Of a DNA stretch of 64,000 nt, positions 62,237 to 64,000 are shown piece by piece; the first letter of the stretch is position 1, and each line of letters starts with the position of its first letter. The translations under genes and the position numbers were made by a program. The notes beneath the pieces are model-generated. The model made no database searches. It was not told the DNA's origin and saw nothing but the letters and a program-made list of their open reading frames with translations. Source of the stretch: Paenibacillus rhizosphaerae (GTDB taxonomy: Bacteria > Bacillota > Bacilli > Paenibacillales > Paenibacillaceae); the NCBI RefSeq assembly GCF_014192015.1, contig NZ_JACHXJ010000002.1, positions 62,001-126,000 of the forward strand, read 5' to 3'.

Positions 62237-64000
62237 ATGCTGGCGTTTACTTCGCAAAGAATCAGATCATTATGCGGCGCATCCGCCTTTAAACGGGGTG
62301 AGGAATACTGCGCCTACGGTCAGGTCATGATCGTGGAACGCGATGAGGACAACCGTTACATCGAGGCGGTGGTGCAGGACGAGGATATGTACCGGGTGGA
62401 GGTCGATATCGACGGTGCGGATTTCAGCGCAACCTGCCACTGTGCGGGCTTCGGCGGATATTATCCTTACTGCAAGCATATCGCCGGCGTATTGATCTAT
62501 CTGCTGGAAGAAGAAAAGGGGGGGACGGACCGGCTTCAGCCTCGGGGGGAGGTTGTCCCGATTCCGACGCCCGCGGTTTCCTCCAGGGACGTGCGCCTCA
62601 CCAGCGGACTGATCGAGCTGTTTGAGCAGATAGCCGACAGCGAACGGCTGAAGACCGGCCAAAAAGCGGCGAGCGTGCTTAAGGAAACGCTGGCTGTGGA
62701 ATGGATCTGCAAAGTGACGGACGAGTATCAGCCGGAACCGAAATTCCGGATCGAGATGAAGATTGGACCGAACCGGCTGTACGTCGTGCAAAATATCAGG
62801 CAGTTTCTGCTTCATATCGAGGAAGGGAGAAGCCTGCCTTTTACCAAGCTGTTCACATACAGCCCGAAGCAGCACACGTTCCGGCCCGAGGACTGGGCCG
62901 TCATCGACATGCTCATCCGGATTTGCGGCAGCGAGTTCGCGTATGATGAAGCAGGCCGATCCATTCCTGGCTTCGCAGCCTCGGGCGGCCAACGGATGCT
63001 GACGATCCCGCCGCTGGGCTGGAACGAGCTGCTGCCTTTGCTGGTCAAGGCTGGGGCCGCGATGGAGCGAGAGTATGCTTCGCCTCAGCCGATTCAGCTG
63101 GGTGAAGGCCAGATGCCGCTGTCGTTTCATGTAGGCAGCATCGATAGCGGCGAGGCTTATCACCTGGAAATCAACGGGCTCAAGCGGGTCGTCGTGATGA
63201 CTGCGTACGGCTGCGCAGCTGTTGACGGAACAATATACCGGCTGCCGGTGCGCGACCTGCTCCTTTTGTCAGAGATGAAAACCTTGATATACCGCTATGA
63301 CCATAAGCGGATTAACATATCACCACACCAGATGGACGCCCTGATGGAGAAGGTGGTTCCCGGCCTGCGGCGTATCGGGAAGGTTGGCATGGACGCCAGC
63401 GTCCGGGATCAGCTGGTACAGCCGGATCTGGTGGCCAAGCTGTATTTGGACCGGGACGAAACCGAGCTGTCCGCGAGGCTGGAATTCGTGTACGACGGAA
63501 TTGTGATCGACGCTTTTGCCGATACGGATGCCCGGAAAGACGGCGACTTTATTTTGGTCCGGGATACCGACAAGGAGCGGCGATTGATCGAGGCCTTGAA
63601 GGGGACGGAGTTTGTGCAGAACGGACGCGAAATGGTGCTGGACCTGTCGGAAGAAGACAGCGTATACGACATCCTGTTTCATTTGCTGCCCAAGCTCGAG
63701 AAATGGGTCCAAGTTTACGCCACTCCCGCCGTCAAGCAGCTGATGCACAATCCGAACAAGCCTCCGAAAATCAAGGCGGACACAGACCATACGACCAACT
63801 GGCTTGAGATCAATTTTGAGCTGGACCATGTAAGTGACAAAGAAATCCGCAAGCTGTTGCTAAGCGTGATCGAGAAGCGGAAGTATTACCGTCTTCCCGG
63901 CGGTGCGTATGTGTCCCTGGAAAAGGAAGCCTTCCAAACCTTCGGCGAGCTGTATGACGAGCTCGGGATGAAGAAAGGGGATATTACCGGCAGCCGCATT
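62237..64000 (+). CDS. SWIM/SNF2 family helicase, N-terminal part (runs off window)
   Basis: 588 codons are visible with no stop. The start ATG 62237 follows AAAGGACGG. An N-terminal SWIM zinc finger (about 50-100) reads CHCAGFGGYYPYCKH, the CxC-xn-CxH pattern. The rest matches the SNF2-helicase-associated domain that precedes the ATPase in bacterial proteins such as B. subtilis YwqA; the helicase motifs themselves lie beyond the window. Expected role: DNA-dependent ATPase in repair or transcription-linked remodelling. Confidence 0.88.
   Translation, partial: MLAFTSQRIRSLCGASAFKRGEEYCAYGQVMIVERDEDNRYIEAVVQDEDMYRVEVDIDGADFSATCHCAGFGGYYPYCKHIAGVLIYLLEEEKGGTDRLQPRGEVVPIPTPAVSSRDVRLTSGLIELFEQIADSERLKTGQKAASVLKETLAVEWICKVTDEYQPEPKFRIEMKIGPNRLYVVQNIRQFLLHIEEGRSLPFTKLFTYSPKQHTFRPEDWAVIDMLIRICGSEFAYDEAGRSIPGFAASGGQRMLTIPPLGWNELLPLLVKAGAAMEREYASPQPIQLGEGQMPLSFHVGSIDSGEAYHLEINGLKRVVVMTAYGCAAVDGTIYRLPVRDLLLLSEMKTLIYRYDHKRINISPHQMDALMEKVVPGLRRIGKVGMDASVRDQLVQPDLVAKLYLDRDETELSARLEFVYDGIVIDAFADTDARKDGDFILVRDTDKERRLIEALKGTEFVQNGREMVLDLSEEDSVYDILFHLLPKLEKWVQVYATPAVKQLMHNPNKPPKIKADTDHTTNWLEINFELDHVSDKEIRKLLLSVIEKRKYYRLPGGAYVSLEKEAFQTFGELYDELGMKKGDITGSRI

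Overview
The window reads as chromosomal DNA of a spore-forming Bacillota, most likely a Paenibacillus relative. The gene order cymR, cysteine desulfurase, yrrD, AI-2E permease, T-box/alaS, UPF0297, ruvX, DUF1292, mltG matches the yrr region of Bacillus subtilis. The split glycine dehydrogenase (gcvPA/gcvPB), GlcT-type antitermination, YtvI, a sigma-W-type promoter on an nfeD-flotillin pair, strong GGAGG ribosome sites and frequent GTG/TTG starts fit the same group. Apart from the two genes cut by the window edges, nothing looks broken. I see no prophage, insertion sequence, tRNA, rRNA or CRISPR array.

Layout. 1-6 kb: truncated mnmA (-), cymR, a Gln-rich small protein (-), cysteine desulfurase, PRC-barrel YrrD, a small zinc-ribbon protein and an AI-2E permease. 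5.7-12.2 kb: T-box-controlled alaS, then UPF0297/ireB, ruvX, two DUF1292 genes, a hairpin, mltG and a DUF1349 gene. 12.7-19.6 kb: a chemoreceptor, a class B PBP overlapping ytvI tail to tail, and a polysaccharide deacetylase. 19.8-26 kb: ilvD (-), a KGG-repeat stress-type protein (-), kdgK, KDPG aldolase, a sirtuin and an aldo-keto reductase. 26.4-32.6 kb: an AraC regulator divergent from galK-galE-galT, then an iron alcohol dehydrogenase.

32.7-42.4 kb is a run of small regulator/target pairs. A TetR gene and a serine hydrolase gene carry matching operators. A MerR gene and a divergent SDR gene both have 19-bp-spacer promoters. nfeD-floT has a sigma-W-type promoter. A LysR gene is divergent from an esterase-TauE pair. 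42.4-45.7 kb: glcT followed by ptsH-ptsI behind a GlcT-type RNA antiterminator, with no ptsG.

45.9-53.8 kb is a glycine/serine block with two separate tandem glycine riboswitches. One, on the minus strand, leads gcvT-gcvPA-gcvPB. The other, on the plus strand, leads sdaAB-sdaAA-gcvH. A ROK-family protein lies between them. Together the set turns glycine into C1 units or, via serine, into pyruvate. 54-64 kb: a type I pullulanase with a C-terminal pullulanase-associated domain, a DUF985 cupin, ribosomal L25/Ctc, an ABC-F ATPase with a long attenuator leader, a murG homologue, and the N-terminal half of a SWIM/SNF2 helicase cut by the window end.

The least ordinary signal is the ABC-F leader (about 60.5-60.8 kb, minus strand). 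It has a promoter, a 49-codon upstream ORF with a near-perfect Shine-Dalgarno, a hairpin just after its stop codon and a strong intrinsic terminator before the ABC-F start. It looks like a translation-coupled attenuator for a ribosome-protection gene.
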